NCBI GenBank assembly: GCA_902520885.1
Contig: CABYPW010000006.1
Span: 1 to 64,000, forward strand
Length of the DNA: 64,000 bases
Direction: 5' to 3'
From: an uncultured SAR116 cluster alpha proteobacterium
GTDB taxonomy: Bacteria; Pseudomonadota; Alphaproteobacteria; Puniceispirillales; Puniceispirillaceae
In this document: positions 7,242 through 20,191 of the stretch, in pieces
Position numbering within the stretch: the stretch's first letter is position 1
How the letters are laid out: each line of letters begins with the position of its first letter
Made by a program: the position numbers and the translations under genes
Notes under the pieces: generated by a model
Database searches by the model: none
What the model was told of the DNA's origin: nothing
The model's input: only the letters and a program-made list of their open reading frames with translations

Positions 7242-8342
7242 TCAGCTAATTTCAAGGTCTTCTTTATCACGATTTATTGATAAATTGATAGAAATTCCCA
7301 AAATAACAAAAACAGTAAGCATTGCTGTGCCGCCATACGATAAGAGCGGTAATGGTGCACCAACTACTGGTAAAACACCTGTTACCATAGCAATATTGAT
7401 AAAGACATATAGAAAAACGATCATACCAAGTCCACTTGAAACAAGCCTGGTAAATCTATTTTTTGCTTTCAAACCAATGCTAGTAACAGAGAGAATAATC
7501 ATAAAATAAATCAGAATAATAGTAATACTGCCAACAAAACCAAATTCTTCTCCAATTAACGTAAATACAAAATCTGTTTGTTTTTCAGGTAAATAGTCAA
7601 GTTGCGACTGTGAGCCTTGCAAAAATCCTTTTCCAAAAAGACCACCAGATCCTAAAGCAATCTTTGATTGCGTAATCTGCCAGCCTGCACCCAAAATATC
7701 CTTGTCTGGGTTAAGGAAAGTTAGTAATCTTGCTTTTTGGTAATCATATAACTGTCCCCAGATAATAGGTATAGAAGCTCCAACTGTTCCTAACCCAAGA
7801 AAAACGTATTTTTTTGGGAGTCCACTTACAAATATCACTGCTAATCCTCCAACTAAAATCATCAGACCAGTACCTAAATCTGGCTGCCTAAGTACCAGCG
7901 CAGAAGGAATACCTATTATAAATATTGCAGGTATATAAATTGAAAATTTATCAATTTGATCAAATGTTCTGAGGGATAAATATCTTGCTAATAGCAGAAT
8001 AACGGCTATTTTAGTTGGTTCAGAGGGTTGAAAATTCATAACTCCTAAATCAATCCATCTAGTTGCTCCAGCCCCCACACCAATAAATGGCATAAGCATT
8101 AAAACACAGACAAAAGCAAACCATGCGAGGAAACTGATTCTAAACAACCAATTAATCGGAAGAAAAGCGATAAAGAAGGCTATTAAAAAACCGATTGCTG
8201 AACGTATCAAATGTTGTTTAACAGATATTGTCCACACACCGTCAGAGGCAGAGTACAACGCCATTGTTCCGATGATAACAAGGATAAACATACTTATTAT
8301 CATTAGCCATGGAATTAAGAGTAATCTTGAGGTCCAATTCAT
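7242..8342 (-). CDS. rodA: Rod-shape peptidoglycan polymerase RodA (SEDS family)
   Basis: SEDS-family glycosyltransferase that polymerises lipid II during cell elongation with PBP2. About ten membrane segments; family motifs include RQPDLGTG, LGSGGLFGKGFLQGSQSQLDYLPEKQTDFVF and LPLLSYGGTAML. 366 residues, normal. The start overlaps the PBP2 gene stop by four bases (ATGA), giving coupled translation. Confidence 0.95.
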   Translation of the reverse strand: MNWTSRLLLIPWLMIISMFILVIIGTMALYSASDGVWTISVKQHLIRSAIGFLIAFFIAFLPINWLFRISFLAWFAFVCVLMLMPFIGVGAGATRWIDLGVMNFQPSEPTKIAVILLLARYLSLRTFDQIDKFSIYIPAIFIIGIPSALVLRQPDLGTGLMILVGGLAVIFVSGLPKKYVFLGLGTVGASIPIIWGQLYDYQKARLLTFLNPDKDILGAGWQITQSKIALGSGGLFGKGFLQGSQSQLDYLPEKQTDFVFTLIGEEFGFVGSITIILIYFMIILSVTSIGLKAKNRFTRLVSSGLGMIVFLYVFINIAMVTGVLPVVGAPLPLLSYGGTAMLTVFVILGISINLSINRDKEDLEIS

Positions 8343-10291
8343 GTATCATGTCTCTCAAGTGCAAACTGAAGTATATCACGAGCTATTGGTGCAGCCATAG
8401 ATGAACCACTTCCTCCATGTTCTACAATTACACTGATAGCATATTTAGGTTTATCATATGGTGCGTAACCCACAAACAGAGCGTGGTCCCTGTCTTTCCA
8501 ACGTCTATCAATGTTATCAATGATACCCTCCTCTCTCTCTGCTTTTGAAATTCTTTTTACCTGGACAGTGCCTGTTTTACCTGCTAGTCCATAACCATTT
8601 AATTCATATTTACGTGCTGTACCCCTCGCACTAGAAATGACACTTCTCATAGAACGCTGAATTTCTCTCAATACTGAACTGCTAATATCTAACGGTGGGA
8701 AATCGTCAGAAGTTTTTGTTGCTTCAGATAACAACTTTGCCTTAACTGCTTTTTTTCCATTTGCTAGCCGAGCCGTCATTACAGAGAGTTGAATAGGAGT
8801 TGTTAAAACAAATCCCTGACCAATCCCAGCGATCACTGTCTCACCGGGTGTCCATACTGTTCCACGTGTGTTTTTTTTCCATTCACGATTTGGCATTATC
8901 CCAACTTTTTCATCAGGTATTCCAACATTTGTAATTTTCCCAAGTCCCATTCGTTTTGCCATATTATGAATACGTTCTATACCTGTTTTAAGGGCGATTT
9001 GATAAAAATAAACGTCACATGACTGTGCTATTGCCTGCCTACCATTCACCACACCGTGGCCTTTTTCTTGCCAACAATAAAAATCACGATCACCAAATTC
9101 AAAAAACCCCTTGCATTTAAAAGCTGCGTCAGATGAAATAACGCCAGCTTCCAGAGCAGCAGCATATACAACCATTTTGAAGGTAGAGCCAGGCGAATAT
9201 AACCCAGCTATAACTCTGTTTAACAATGGTACTCTTGGATGTTCATTAAGATTATGCCAAGCTCTATTTGATATCCGACCTGCAAATAAATTTGGATCGT
9301 AAGCAGGTGAAGACACCATTGCAATAACTGCACCCGTATGAATGTCCATCAACACAACAGCTCCTGCTTCAGGTGGCACATATCGTGAATTCGCATCTTT
9401 TAATATCATTGTTTCACCAATATTAATGTGTGCCTTTAGCTCATCATTGTTGTTAATAGCTTCTTGAACAGAACTTTGAGCCATTTCAACCTGCTCTGAA
9501 TTTCCCAACTTCAACCTATTTACTGCATAGGATTGGATATCTATATCAATTGTAAGCTGATGATCCCTGCCCTGTTTAGGCACACTATCAGAAATAAATC
9601 TGACTGGCTTACCACGTGAATTTACTTCAATACGCTCTTTACCGGCTATTCCTCGAAGAGAGTCATCCAACGTCTTTTCAAGACCAGATTTACCTGTTTT
9701 CAATCCAACCAATCTCTGTAATTTTCTATTCTTTTCAACCTCTCCTGCAGTAATTCCCGAGACATAGCCAGTGACATGCGAAAGTAACTTACCTTGTGGA
9801 TAAATTCGATTAAAATTCTTTTGAAATAATACCCCCTCTAAAACAGCGCTTCTAATTGCAAGGTGGGATAATTCTCGCTGCGTCAAGTCAGATTTTATCG
9901 AAATTTCTATGAAATCTGGTTGGTTTTTAGCAGCTACTATTATATCTTCAATTTCTTCCCTAGATAGTCCTACAATATTGTCAATTTCGATCAAAAGCAT
10001 TTCTAAATTCTTAGTCCTAGCTGGTATAACAACCAACTCGAAAACCTCTGAATTCCCAGCAAGTAAACGATTCTTAGAGTCCAACAATCTTCCTCTAGGC
10101 GCAACCACTAAGCGATGATCAAATTGGTTCTTATCTGATAATTTTAAGTAGGAGTCGCTATGCAGAATCTGCAATTGGTATAATCTTCCAATTAGAACCA
10201 ACCCAAAACCTATTTGCAGGCTTCCAACCAAAATCATTCTTCTAGAAATTTGGTTTGCAACTTCCTGTATTTCTTTTCGTTTCTTAGCCAT
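8339..10291 (-). CDS. mrdA: Penicillin-binding protein 2, elongation transpeptidase
   Basis: Monofunctional class B transpeptidase of the elongasome. It has an N-terminal membrane anchor (about residues 18-38), a dimerisation domain, and the transpeptidase domain with the SxxK motif Ser369-Thr-Phe-Lys372, an SCD motif and KTGT. 650 residues, typical for the family. It lies between mreD and rodA in the standard order; the gap to mreD is about 20 bases. Confidence 0.96.
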   Translation of the reverse strand: MAKKRKEIQEVANQISRRMILVGSLQIGFGLVLIGRLYQLQILHSDSYLKLSDKNQFDHRLVVAPRGRLLDSKNRLLAGNSEVFELVVIPARTKNLEMLLIEIDNIVGLSREEIEDIIVAAKNQPDFIEISIKSDLTQRELSHLAIRSAVLEGVLFQKNFNRIYPQGKLLSHVTGYVSGITAGEVEKNRKLQRLVGLKTGKSGLEKTLDDSLRGIAGKERIEVNSRGKPVRFISDSVPKQGRDHQLTIDIDIQSYAVNRLKLGNSEQVEMAQSSVQEAINNNDELKAHINIGETMILKDANSRYVPPEAGAVVLMDIHTGAVIAMVSSPAYDPNLFAGRISNRAWHNLNEHPRVPLLNRVIAGLYSPGSTFKMVVYAAALEAGVISSDAAFKCKGFFEFGDRDFYCWQEKGHGVVNGRQAIAQSCDVYFYQIALKTGIERIHNMAKRMGLGKITNVGIPDEKVGIMPNREWKKNTRGTVWTPGETVIAGIGQGFVLTTPIQLSVMTARLANGKKAVKAKLLSEATKTSDDFPPLDISSSVLREIQRSMRSVISSARGTARKYELNGYGLAGKTGTVQVKRISKAEREEGIIDNIDRRWKDRDHALFVGYAPYDKPKYAISVIVEHGGSGSSMAAPIARDILQFALERHDT

Positions 10292-10312
10292 TATATCTCT
10301 TAAGTCCCAATC

Positions 10313-10855
10313 TTAATCAATTTGTTTAATAGGAGATTCAGCTATGCTTAGGAGAATAGTTGTACTTACAAAAAATACTGGAAATAATACAATACTAACA
10401 CCGATTTGAAATGCCAGCATAGATATATTTGGCATAGTAAAATAAAGAACCATAAATACCATCAATCTAAACAAAACAACCCCAATACAAATCAAACTAA
10501 AATTAGCCCAATATGAAATAAAATCGTCATGCTCATTTGATACCAAACGTGTAGTCACAAGAAGTGCCACTATATAAAAAGCGGTCATTCTTACTCCAAG
10601 CATATCTCCACCCATTAACTCAAAAAGTAATGAGGGTAAAATTATTGTTATCGGAGATATTAATTGAGGACATACCAATAAAAGTGTGAATATATAGCAA
10701 AGGCTTAACATTGGAGCTGCCCCAAAAAAAAGAGACCATTTAGCTAGAGCAATTTCAAAAAATACAATTAACAAACTAATTCCAAAAATTAGAAATTTTT
10801 TTGAAAACTCAGCATGATTTTTGTAAACCTTAGATTTTAATTGGTTTTTTATCAT
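10313..10855 (-). CDS. mreD: Rod shape-determining protein MreD
   Basis: Small integral membrane protein of the elongasome linking MreC to the cell-wall synthases. 180 residues with five or six hydrophobic segments and little primary-sequence conservation, so the call depends partly on position: its ATG overlaps the mreC stop (ATGA) and it precedes mrdA. Confidence 0.88.
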   Translation of the reverse strand: MIKNQLKSKVYKNHAEFSKKFLIFGISLLIVFFEIALAKWSLFFGAAPMLSLCYIFTLLLVCPQLISPITIILPSLLFELMGGDMLGVRMTAFYIVALLVTTRLVSNEHDDFISYWANFSLICIGVVLFRLMVFMVLYFTMPNISMLAFQIGVSIVLFPVFFVSTTILLSIAESPIKQID

Positions 10856-11775
10856 TGCAGGATCTCTTTGACATTTAAACCTTCAAATAAACGTTCCTTT
10901 TTTTGGTCTATCAAAGGGGAGTAAAAAATATCGCTCTTTTCTGGATCAACGAAAAACTCAGGGACTGTTTTTCGTGAAAGAATGGTTACAAACGAGAGTT
11001 TCCTCAGTTCGACTGAAGGTGTCACTAAAACTTGCTTTTTAGTTATGGAAGAGACTCTGCCAACAGGTATACCAGCAGGAAGTAAACCGCCATGCCCCGA
11101 TGTAACAACTGTCTCGTTGAGAGATGGTTTAGCTTCCGCAGGAAGAAAATCCAACCCTAATATGAGACCATTTTTGCCAACTGCAAGACCCGGCCAAGAA
11201 GAGTCGCTTAGAATGACTGGAATCCTAGCATTCACATCACTTAAGAGAAGAATACGCGAAAAATATTTTCCACTGGAAATAATATAACCAACTAAACCTT
11301 CTGCTGTAACAACTGCGCTACCTCTTGCTATAACATGATTGGCTCGATGTTCAACAATCATACTATGTGTAAAATTTCCCCCAGGCACTGCGATAACGCG
11401 AGCAGTAATAGCGTCCCATTCCTGTGGGATAACAGCCCCAAGAACTGTGCGTAATTGTCTATTTTCGACCTCCAGTTTTTCAGCTATTCTTTGTAGTTTT
11501 TTCAATCTCGCATTTTCAAGTTCGAGTCTATTTGCTTTTTTCCTTAAAGATGCGACTGTCTGGAGCCCCTCAAATAAACTTTCTATGCTATTTACTGGAA
11601 CTGTGACGACAGAATAAAAAGGTGCAATTACTTCAACTACTCCACCTTGCATATAGCGTACCGCAGTTAAATCTGCTTTACCAACCAAAATTAATAAGAA
11701 TCCAAATGAGATAATCAATATTTGAGGAATACGAGAATTAGATTGTTTCCTTTTAATCTGTTTTAACCAGACCAT
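10852..11775 (-). CDS. mreC: Rod shape-determining protein MreC
   Basis: Bitopic scaffold protein of the elongasome that binds PBP2 in the periplasm. It has one N-terminal transmembrane helix (about residues 18-38), a coiled coil (about 70-110, LRKKANRLELENARLKKLQ), then the beta-rich domain with VIAVPGGNFTHSMIVE and TSGHGGLLPAGIPVG. 307 residues. It starts 10 bases after mreB. Confidence 0.95.
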   Translation of the reverse strand: MVWLKQIKRKQSNSRIPQILIISFGFLLILVGKADLTAVRYMQGGVVEVIAPFYSVVTVPVNSIESLFEGLQTVASLRKKANRLELENARLKKLQRIAEKLEVENRQLRTVLGAVIPQEWDAITARVIAVPGGNFTHSMIVEHRANHVIARGSAVVTAEGLVGYIISSGKYFSRILLLSDVNARIPVILSDSSWPGLAVGKNGLILGLDFLPAEAKPSLNETVVTSGHGGLLPAGIPVGRVSSITKKQVLVTPSVELRKLSFVTILSRKTVPEFFVDPEKSDIFYSPLIDQKKERLFEGLNVKEILQ

Positions 11776-11785
11776 TCTTTACCAA

Positions 11786-12850
<1,065 letters not shown>

Positions 12851-12993
12851 TTAATCGCAATACAACTACGACATAATAATCCACAAGTTAACCAAAAAAA
12901 ATAGTTTTATTATATTTTAGGTCTTACAAAACAAAACTAAGCAAGTTTTATTCTAGGATTAACATTTTTAATAAAATTAACTATGGTTATTAA

Positions 12994-14076
<1,083 letters not shown>

Positions 14077-14121
14077 TTAAGGAAATATTAGCATAATTGT
14101 AGGCACTATAGTGTGAAATTC

Positions 14122-14643
14122 TTAGTCCGCAAGATCAATTTTATTTCCTCGGGTGATTCCACATATTCCAGTTCTTGCAACTTCTACTTTACCTAGTGAT
14201 TCCATTAGGTCAATAAAAGCAGAGACTTTCTCTGAAGCTCCTGTAACTTCAAATACGAAGCTATTAAGAGAACTATCTAGTATTCGAGCTCTAAAGCTAT
14301 CTGCAATGCGTAAAGACTCGATCCGACTATCTCCCTTATTTACGATTTTGACCAGAGCCAACTCACGTTCAACGTGAGATGGACCATTTGTTAAATCTTC
14401 AACTTTGTGAACGGGAATGAGCTTAGAAAGTAGCTGTTCTATTTGATTTATAACTTGGGGTGTTCCTGTGGTTACAACGGATATTCTCGAAGTCTTTTTC
14501 TTTTTATCAACCACAGATACCGTTAAACTCTCAATATTGTAACCACGTCCAGAAAACAATCCAACAACACGAGCGAGAACTCCAGGCTCATCATCCACAA
14601 GCACAGATAAGGTATGTCTTTCAATTGTTTGAGTATCTAACAC
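14122..14643 (-). CDS. ilvN: Acetolactate synthase small (regulatory) subunit
   Basis: Regulatory subunit that confers valine feedback sensitivity and activates the large subunit. Tandem ACT domains: the first begins HTLSVLVDDEPGVLARVVGLFSGRGYNIESL, shown here only as a landmark of residues 10-40, and the second covers about residues 80-160. 173 residues, typical of the single-regulatory-unit type. Lies 82 bases after ilvB. Confidence 0.95.
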   Translation of the reverse strand: MLDTQTIERHTLSVLVDDEPGVLARVVGLFSGRGYNIESLTVSVVDKKKKTSRISVVTTGTPQVINQIEQLLSKLIPVHKVEDLTNGPSHVERELALVKIVNKGDSRIESLRIADSFRARILDSSLNSFVFEVTGASEKVSAFIDLMESLGKVEVARTGICGITRGNKIDLAD

Positions 14644-14725
14644 CTAATATTATCCCTTTTTCTTAAACAGTGCTTACTATGATCAGATAGTTTTAAAATA
14701 CCACTAATTGATATCCTATAATTTT

Positions 14726-16513
14726 TTAAACCAATATTTTTCCAGCTTCGGAAATAGCTCCCTTTTGGTCATCTGGCCCCAGGATCATTTCATTATGAGC
14801 AGCACCAGATGGAATCATTGGAAAGCAATTTTCCTCCTTTTCTATTCTAATATCTGCAATTACAGGGCCATCTGTTTCTATCATTTGGCTTATCACATCA
14901 TCTAATCCAGATGCAGTCTCAGCAACAAGACCAGTCATCCCAAATGTATCTGCCAATTTCACAAAATCGGGAAGTGATTCGGAGTAACTCTGCGAATATC
15001 TTCCGCCATGAATGAGTTCCTGCCACTGACGAACCATCCCAAGCCATTCATTATTTAAAATAAAAATTTTAACTGGGAGGTTATATTGAGCTATTGTCGA
15101 TAACTCTTGCATATTCATCATGAATGAGCCTTCACCCGAGATATCGATAACAAGGGAATCTGGGTGCGCTATTTGAACACCCATGGCTGCTGGCAAACCA
15201 TACCCCATAGTGCCAAGACCTCCTGATGTCATCCACCTATTTGGTTCATTAAACCCAAAATATTGAGCTGCCCACATCTGGTGCTGACCCACTTCGGTTG
15301 TAACAAAAGTGTCTTTATTTTTAGTTAATTGATAAAGTCTTTCAATGGCAAATTGTGGCTTTATTATCTGATTATTTTGCTTGTATCCGAGGCAATTTCT
15401 TGAACGCCATTCGTTTATTTTATCCCACCATTTTTTCAATGCACTGCTATTTGGTTCAAAAGTTTGTGCCTTCATCTCTGATATTAACTCATCTAAAACG
15501 ATTTCGGCGTCTCCGATGATTCCTACATCTACCTGAATATTCTTGTTAATCGATGATGCATCTATATCAATATGAATTTTTTCTGATTGAGGTGAAAATT
15601 CAGAAAGTTTTCCAGTCACTCTATCATCAAACCTGGCTCCAATATTTAACATCACATCACAATTATACATCGCTAAATTTGCCTCATAAGTCCCATGCAT
15701 GCCTAGCATACCAAGGAAATGCTCATCCTCAGCTGGAAGTGCGCCAAGGCCCATTAGTGTGAGGGTTGTTGGCCACCCAGTCATTTTTACGAGTTTTCTT
15801 AGCTTCTCTGATGCGCCGGGGCCGCTGTTAATGATACCACCTCCCCCATAAATAATGGGTCTTTTTGCCCTCTTCAAAATTCGAACAGCATTTTTTATTA
15901 CTTGAATATCTGGGGTTATCTTAGGATAATATCTTCTTGTAGCTTCTTCACGGACCTCAGGAGAATTTGAGTACGGCGCATTTAACATCAATATATCTTT
16001 AGGTAAATCAATTAGAACAGGTCCCGGACGACCAGTTTTGGCTACATGAAATGCTTCAGATATTATCATCTGTAGGTCAGCTGAATTGGTTACAAGATAG
16101 TTGTGCTTTGTACATTGTCTAGTAATTCCTGAAGTATCAGCCTCCTGGAATGCATCTGTTCCTACAAGATGTGTAGGTACCTGGCCAGTGAGACAAACAA
16201 TGGGTACTGAGTCCATAAGAGCATCTGTTAATCCAGTTACTGCATTAGTTGCTCCAGGACCAGATGTCACCAGAACAACTCCAGTTTTTCCAGTAGAGCG
16301 TGCATAACCTTCCGCCGCATGCACTGCTGCTTGCTCATGTCTAACTAAAATGTGTTTAATACGATTATTCTTAAATAAAGCGTCGTAAATTGGCAAAACA
16401 GCGCCTCCTGGATATCCGAATATAACCTCGACATTCTGATCTTCGAGACATTTTAACAATAATTCTGCTCCTGGAAGCTCTAGAGTTCTATACTTTTGAA
16501 ATTTGTCTGCCAT
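14726..16513 (-). CDS. ilvB: Acetolactate synthase large subunit
   Basis: Thiamine-diphosphate enzyme condensing two pyruvates, or pyruvate and 2-oxobutyrate. The N-terminal domain carries [15 protein letters not shown] with the catalytic Glu in [15 protein letters not shown]; the C-terminal domain has the ThDP motif region ([24 protein letters not shown]). 595 residues, normal. First gene of the ilvBNC operon; the 120 bases upstream show no obvious attenuator or leader peptide. Confidence 0.96.
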   Translation of the reverse strand: MADKFQKYRTLELPGAELLLKCLEDQNVEVIFGYPGGAVLPIYDALFKNNRIKHILVRHEQAAVHAAEGYARSTGKTGVVLVTSGPGATNAVTGLTDALMDSVPIVCLTGQVPTHLVGTDAFQEADTSGITRQCTKHNYLVTNSADLQMIISEAFHVAKTGRPGPVLIDLPKDILMLNAPYSNSPEVREEATRRYYPKITPDIQVIKNAVRILKRAKRPIIYGGGGIINSGPGASEKLRKLVKMTGWPTTLTLMGLGALPAEDEHFLGMLGMHGTYEANLAMYNCDVMLNIGARFDDRVTGKLSEFSPQSEKIHIDIDASSINKNIQVDVGIIGDAEIVLDELISEMKAQTFEPNSSALKKWWDKINEWRSRNCLGYKQNNQIIKPQFAIERLYQLTKNKDTFVTTEVGQHQMWAAQYFGFNEPNRWMTSGGLGTMGYGLPAAMGVQIAHPDSLVIDISGEGSFMMNMQELSTIAQYNLPVKIFILNNEWLGMVRQWQELIHGGRYSQSYSESLPDFVKLADTFGMTGLVAETASGLDDVISQMIETDGPVIADIRIEKEENCFPMIPSGAAHNEMILGPDDQKGAISEAGKILV

Positions 16514-16635
16514 CTGTAATCAACATTTTTTCCATTAAAAAATAAATTGTAAAAAGAATTTTGGTAATAAAAATAACTGAAAAATCCTTTGAAAACTAAC
16601 CTATTCCTAAGATCGGATTAGATTTTTGTCAACCT

Positions 16636-17580
16636 TTAATTGGGAACTTTTGAAAAGATTTCTGAAACAAATCTTTTTGAATATTTCTTTGTACTGACAA
16701 TTTCAGATATAAAATTATTATTGAACCAAGTGAATTGGCGTTTTGCATAATTTCTTGTATCTTGAACTATATTTGAAATAACAGCATCAATTTCCCTGCT
16801 ACTATCCAGATAAGATGCGATGTGCCTCACACCCAACGCCTTCATAACTGGAAGTGATTTATCTAAATTACGTTCAAGTAATAACTTTACTTCATCAACA
16901 ACGCCTTTTTCAAACATTTCTAACACTCTTTGATGAATGGATTCATATATAATTTGACGCGGTGGGAGATGGGCTATATTAAAAAAATCGCCAGAAATTG
17001 CTCCCTTTAATGGTTGTGCTTGCCACTTAGATAATGGTTTTCCAGTTTGCCAAAAAACCTCCATTGCCCTTATAAGTCTCTGACTATCTCCATCAGCTAA
17101 TCTAGACGCCAGGGCTCCGTCAAAACGGCCAAGCAAATTCTTAAATGAGTGTCCTCCTATTTCTTTGTGAAGGCTCACTGCCTTGTTATGAATCTGCTCC
17201 GAGACCTCTGGAATCTCCGAAATTCCATATCTTGCTGCATTTAAATAGAGACCTGTACCCCCTACCAAAATTGGAAGTCGTCCTTCCATCCTTGCCTTTT
17301 CAACCTCTTTTTTTGCATACTTCAACCATAGGCTAACATTACATCTTATTCCACCGTCAATAACACCATATAAAGCGTGAGGTTTATTTGCCATGTTTGA
17401 CAATGATGGACGTGCAGTAAGTATCCACAAATCTGAATAAACTTGCATTGAGTCAGCGTTAATGATGACACTTTCGCATTTCTCAGCTATATCCATTGCA
17501 ATGGATGACTTACCGCTAGCTGTCGGCCCAGCTATGACTAAGATATGCTCGCTTGAGTTTATCTGATTAATGGCGCTCAT
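16636..17580 (-). CDS. miaA: tRNA dimethylallyltransferase
   Basis: Adds a dimethylallyl group to A37 of tRNAs reading UNN codons. P-loop GPTASGKS near residue 20, the DSMQVY motif and LVGGTGLYLNA are intact. 314 residues from ATG 17580 (MSAINQIN); an upstream in-frame ATG at 17598 would add six residues and leave only about 10 bases to the divergent serB start. Neither start has a strong Shine-Dalgarno. Confidence 0.92.
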   Translation of the reverse strand: MSAINQINSSEHILVIAGPTASGKSSIAMDIAEKCESVIINADSMQVYSDLWILTARPSLSNMANKPHALYGVIDGGIRCNVSLWLKYAKKEVEKARMEGRLPILVGGTGLYLNAARYGISEIPEVSEQIHNKAVSLHKEIGGHSFKNLLGRFDGALASRLADGDSQRLIRAMEVFWQTGKPLSKWQAQPLKGAISGDFFNIAHLPPRQIIYESIHQRVLEMFEKGVVDEVKLLLERNLDKSLPVMKALGVRHIASYLDSSREIDAVISNIVQDTRNYAKRQFTWFNNNFISEIVSTKKYSKRFVSEIFSKVPN

Positions 17581-17609
17581 AATGCCGACATAAAACACGA
17601 GGCAAATAG

Positions 17610-18491
17610 ATGCAAGCTCTTATCCTAATATCTTCGTCAAATAACAACTCTGAAACAAAGACTAACTTGTCTGACTTTATAAAAGCGAATGGCTTAGGCT
17701 TACACCGTTGGTTAGCTAAGGGAGAAGAAAATCAGTGGGCAGTTGAATGTAATGTTAAACACAATGACATTAACATTGAATTATTTCGAAAAAAAGGACA
17801 GCAATTCGAATTTGACATAAATTTAATAAGCAACACTAACAGGCGCAAAAAATTGTTACTGGCAGACATGGATAGCACTCTAATAAGAGGTGAGTCTCTA
17901 GATGAAATTGCCCATAAAGTTGGGGTGGGAGAAGAAATATCAAGAATAACTTTTCAGACGATGAATGGAGAACTTGACTTCCACCAATCAATAATTCGCC
18001 GTGTGTCATTACTTAAAGGAGTAAAACAAACTGTATTAGACGAGATTATTGAAGAGACTATTTTAACAAGCGGAGCAAATTTGATTGCACCTACAATGAA
18101 AAAAAATGGGGCCCATTGTTTTATTTTATCTGGAGGTTTTGATTTTCTTACTTCTCAAGTAGCCAAAAAAATTGGTTTCGATGGCTCTTTTTCTAACTCA
18201 CTAGAAATAAAAGATTCACAATTAACTGGCAACATAATTTTCCCTATTTTTGGAATGCATTCTAAACTGCAAACGCTTACACATTTATGCAATAAGCAAA
18301 ATATCTCAATTAAGGATGCTGCAGCTATTGGGGATGGTGCTAACGATTTAGAAATGCTAAAAGTAGCTGGCTTAGGTGTGGCTTTCAATGGAAAGCCAAT
18401 ATTAAAGAAAGAAATAAAAACCCAGCTAAATCATACAGATTTAGTAGGTTTATTATTTTTACAAGGATATAACGTTAGTGAAATATATTGA
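17610..18491 (+). CDS. serB: Phosphoserine phosphatase
   Basis: Last step of serine synthesis. HAD-family phosphatase: the nucleophile Asp86 and acid/base Asp88 lie in DMDSTLI, motif II is LSGGFDF, and motif III/IV is GDGANDLEML. The N-terminal ~75 residues form a divergent regulatory region. 293 residues. Divergent from miaA with only about 30 bases between the preferred starts, so the promoters must overlap the opposing genes. Confidence 0.94.
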   Translation: MQALILISSSNNNSETKTNLSDFIKANGLGLHRWLAKGEENQWAVECNVKHNDINIELFRKKGQQFEFDINLISNTNRRKKLLLADMDSTLIRGESLDEIAHKVGVGEEISRITFQTMNGELDFHQSIIRRVSLLKGVKQTVLDEIIEETILTSGANLIAPTMKKNGAHCFILSGGFDFLTSQVAKKIGFDGSFSNSLEIKDSQLTGNIIFPIFGMHSKLQTLTHLCNKQNISIKDAAAIGDGANDLEMLKVAGLGVAFNGKPILKKEIKTQLNHTDLVGLLFLQGYNVSEIY

Positions 18492-18539
18492 TCAGGGCTG
18501 CTCACCATTAAATATTTTATATATTTCTTTTCTAATAAA

Positions 18540-20057
18540 TTATCTGCTTGCGAAAGGTAGTTGCACAAATCGGTTTCTACCATCAGCTTCAATTAACATT
18601 AGCACTCCACTTCTATTGGCTTCAAGTTGTCTTTCAACTTCCGAAACTACTGTTTCAACCGTTTCAACTTTTCGCTGGCCAATACGGCGAATAATATGAC
18701 CCTCTCGAATATTCAAATCAAACGCAGAACTCCCTTCAAACACATCCACGATAATCACACCACTCTCGTCTTCATCCAAGTTATATTTTGCAATTAATTT
18801 TGAATTAATATCTGCAAGAGCAATACCAAGCGACCCTACGACAGTAGGTTCGTCCTCAGAAGAACCACTTTTCAAAACACCACTTTGCTCTGCTTGCTCT
18901 AATTCACCAAGAGTAACATCGATAGACATCTTTTTACCCTCCCGAATAATATTTACAGATACTTCCTTATCTACTGGTGTTTCAGCTACTATACGAGGCA
19001 AGTCTTTAACACTATCTATCTTCTTATCATCAAAAGAAATTATGGTGTCACCTGGTTCCAAACCAGCTTTCTCTGCTGGTCCTCCAGGTGTCACAGCGGA
19101 AACAAGAGCACCTGCTACATCGTCAAGACCTAAGCTGTCCGCTATGTCTTCTGTTATTTCTTGAATGAATACTCCAAGCCATCCACGCCTAGTTCTTCCG
19201 TACTTAACTAACTGGTCAACGGTATCTTTGGCGAGGTTAGAAGCAATGGCAAAGCCAATACCAACAGAACCCCCAGATTGCGAAAAGATAGCAGTGTTAA
19301 TTCCAATAACATTTCCCTCTAGATCAAACAATGGACCCCCTGAATTGCCTCTGTTAATAGATGCATCTGTTTGAATAAAATCATCATATGGACCAGAACC
19401 GATGTCGCGTCCTCTAGCTGAAACAATACCAGCTGTTACTGTCCCACCTAGGCCAAATGGGTTGCCTATAGCCATTACCCAATCTCCAACCCTCAAATTA
19501 TCCGAATTACCAAAATCAACAGAAACGAGCTCTTTTTCCTTTGGAGAGATGCGAAGTACAGCTATATCTGTTTTTGGGTCACGACCTACAATTTCCGCCT
19601 TAAATTCAGTTTCATCGGCTAAAATTACGGTAATTTCGTCCGCATTTTCGATAACATGATTATTCGTAACCACTATTCCACTTGCATCAGTTATAAATCC
19701 TGAACCCAATGATTGAGCCCGTTGAGCTCCTGGTCTTTGATTGAATTCTTTAAAAAATTCTTCGAATGGTGACCCTTTTGGAAATTGTGGTAAATCAAAT
19801 TCATTACCACCATCGATTAAAGTTGCCGTGGAAATATTGACAACGGCAGGTGATAGCCGCTCAGCTAAATCGGCAAAGCTATCTGGTCTTTGAGTTGCAT
19901 TTAAATCATTCCCTATCAGCAGGAAAAAAAGAGCAAACCATACACTCCTCGTCAAATAGAATTCAGAAAAGCTATGCCCTTTACGTTTATAGGTCCCTAC
20001 TCCGTCTGAAAAATGCTCACTAAGTTTTAATTTTAATATTTTAGAAGCTACTCCCAT
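18540..20057 (-). CDS. degP: Periplasmic serine protease DegP/Do family
   Basis: Envelope quality-control protease and chaperone. A long basic N-region precedes a hydrophobic signal/anchor segment (about residues 38-50), followed by a trypsin-like domain with catalytic His134 (TNNHVI), Asp164 (DIAVL) and Ser239 (GNSGGPL), then two PDZ domains (about 275-375 and 405-500). 505 residues. An AAGGA lies 7 bases before the ATG. Third gene of hflK-hflC-degP, an arrangement common in alphaproteobacteria. Confidence 0.94.
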   Translation of the reverse strand: MGVASKILKLKLSEHFSDGVGTYKRKGHSFSEFYLTRSVWFALFFLLIGNDLNATQRPDSFADLAERLSPAVVNISTATLIDGGNEFDLPQFPKGSPFEEFFKEFNQRPGAQRAQSLGSGFITDASGIVVTNNHVIENADEITVILADETEFKAEIVGRDPKTDIAVLRISPKEKELVSVDFGNSDNLRVGDWVMAIGNPFGLGGTVTAGIVSARGRDIGSGPYDDFIQTDASINRGNSGGPLFDLEGNVIGINTAIFSQSGGSVGIGFAIASNLAKDTVDQLVKYGRTRRGWLGVFIQEITEDIADSLGLDDVAGALVSAVTPGGPAEKAGLEPGDTIISFDDKKIDSVKDLPRIVAETPVDKEVSVNIIREGKKMSIDVTLGELEQAEQSGVLKSGSSEDEPTVVGSLGIALADINSKLIAKYNLDEDESGVIIVDVFEGSSAFDLNIREGHIIRRIGQRKVETVETVVSEVERQLEANRSGVLMLIEADGRNRFVQLPFASR

Positions 20058-20191
20058 TATTCATTCCTTAAAAAGAGATCAAAAAACTATTGTCCAAATT
20101 CTTCTCTTGTTTACTTTTATCATTTGGGTAAAAATAATTTGTGGTCTAAATTTGTTAAAAATCTGACAATTAATGTTCATAAATTCAGTGA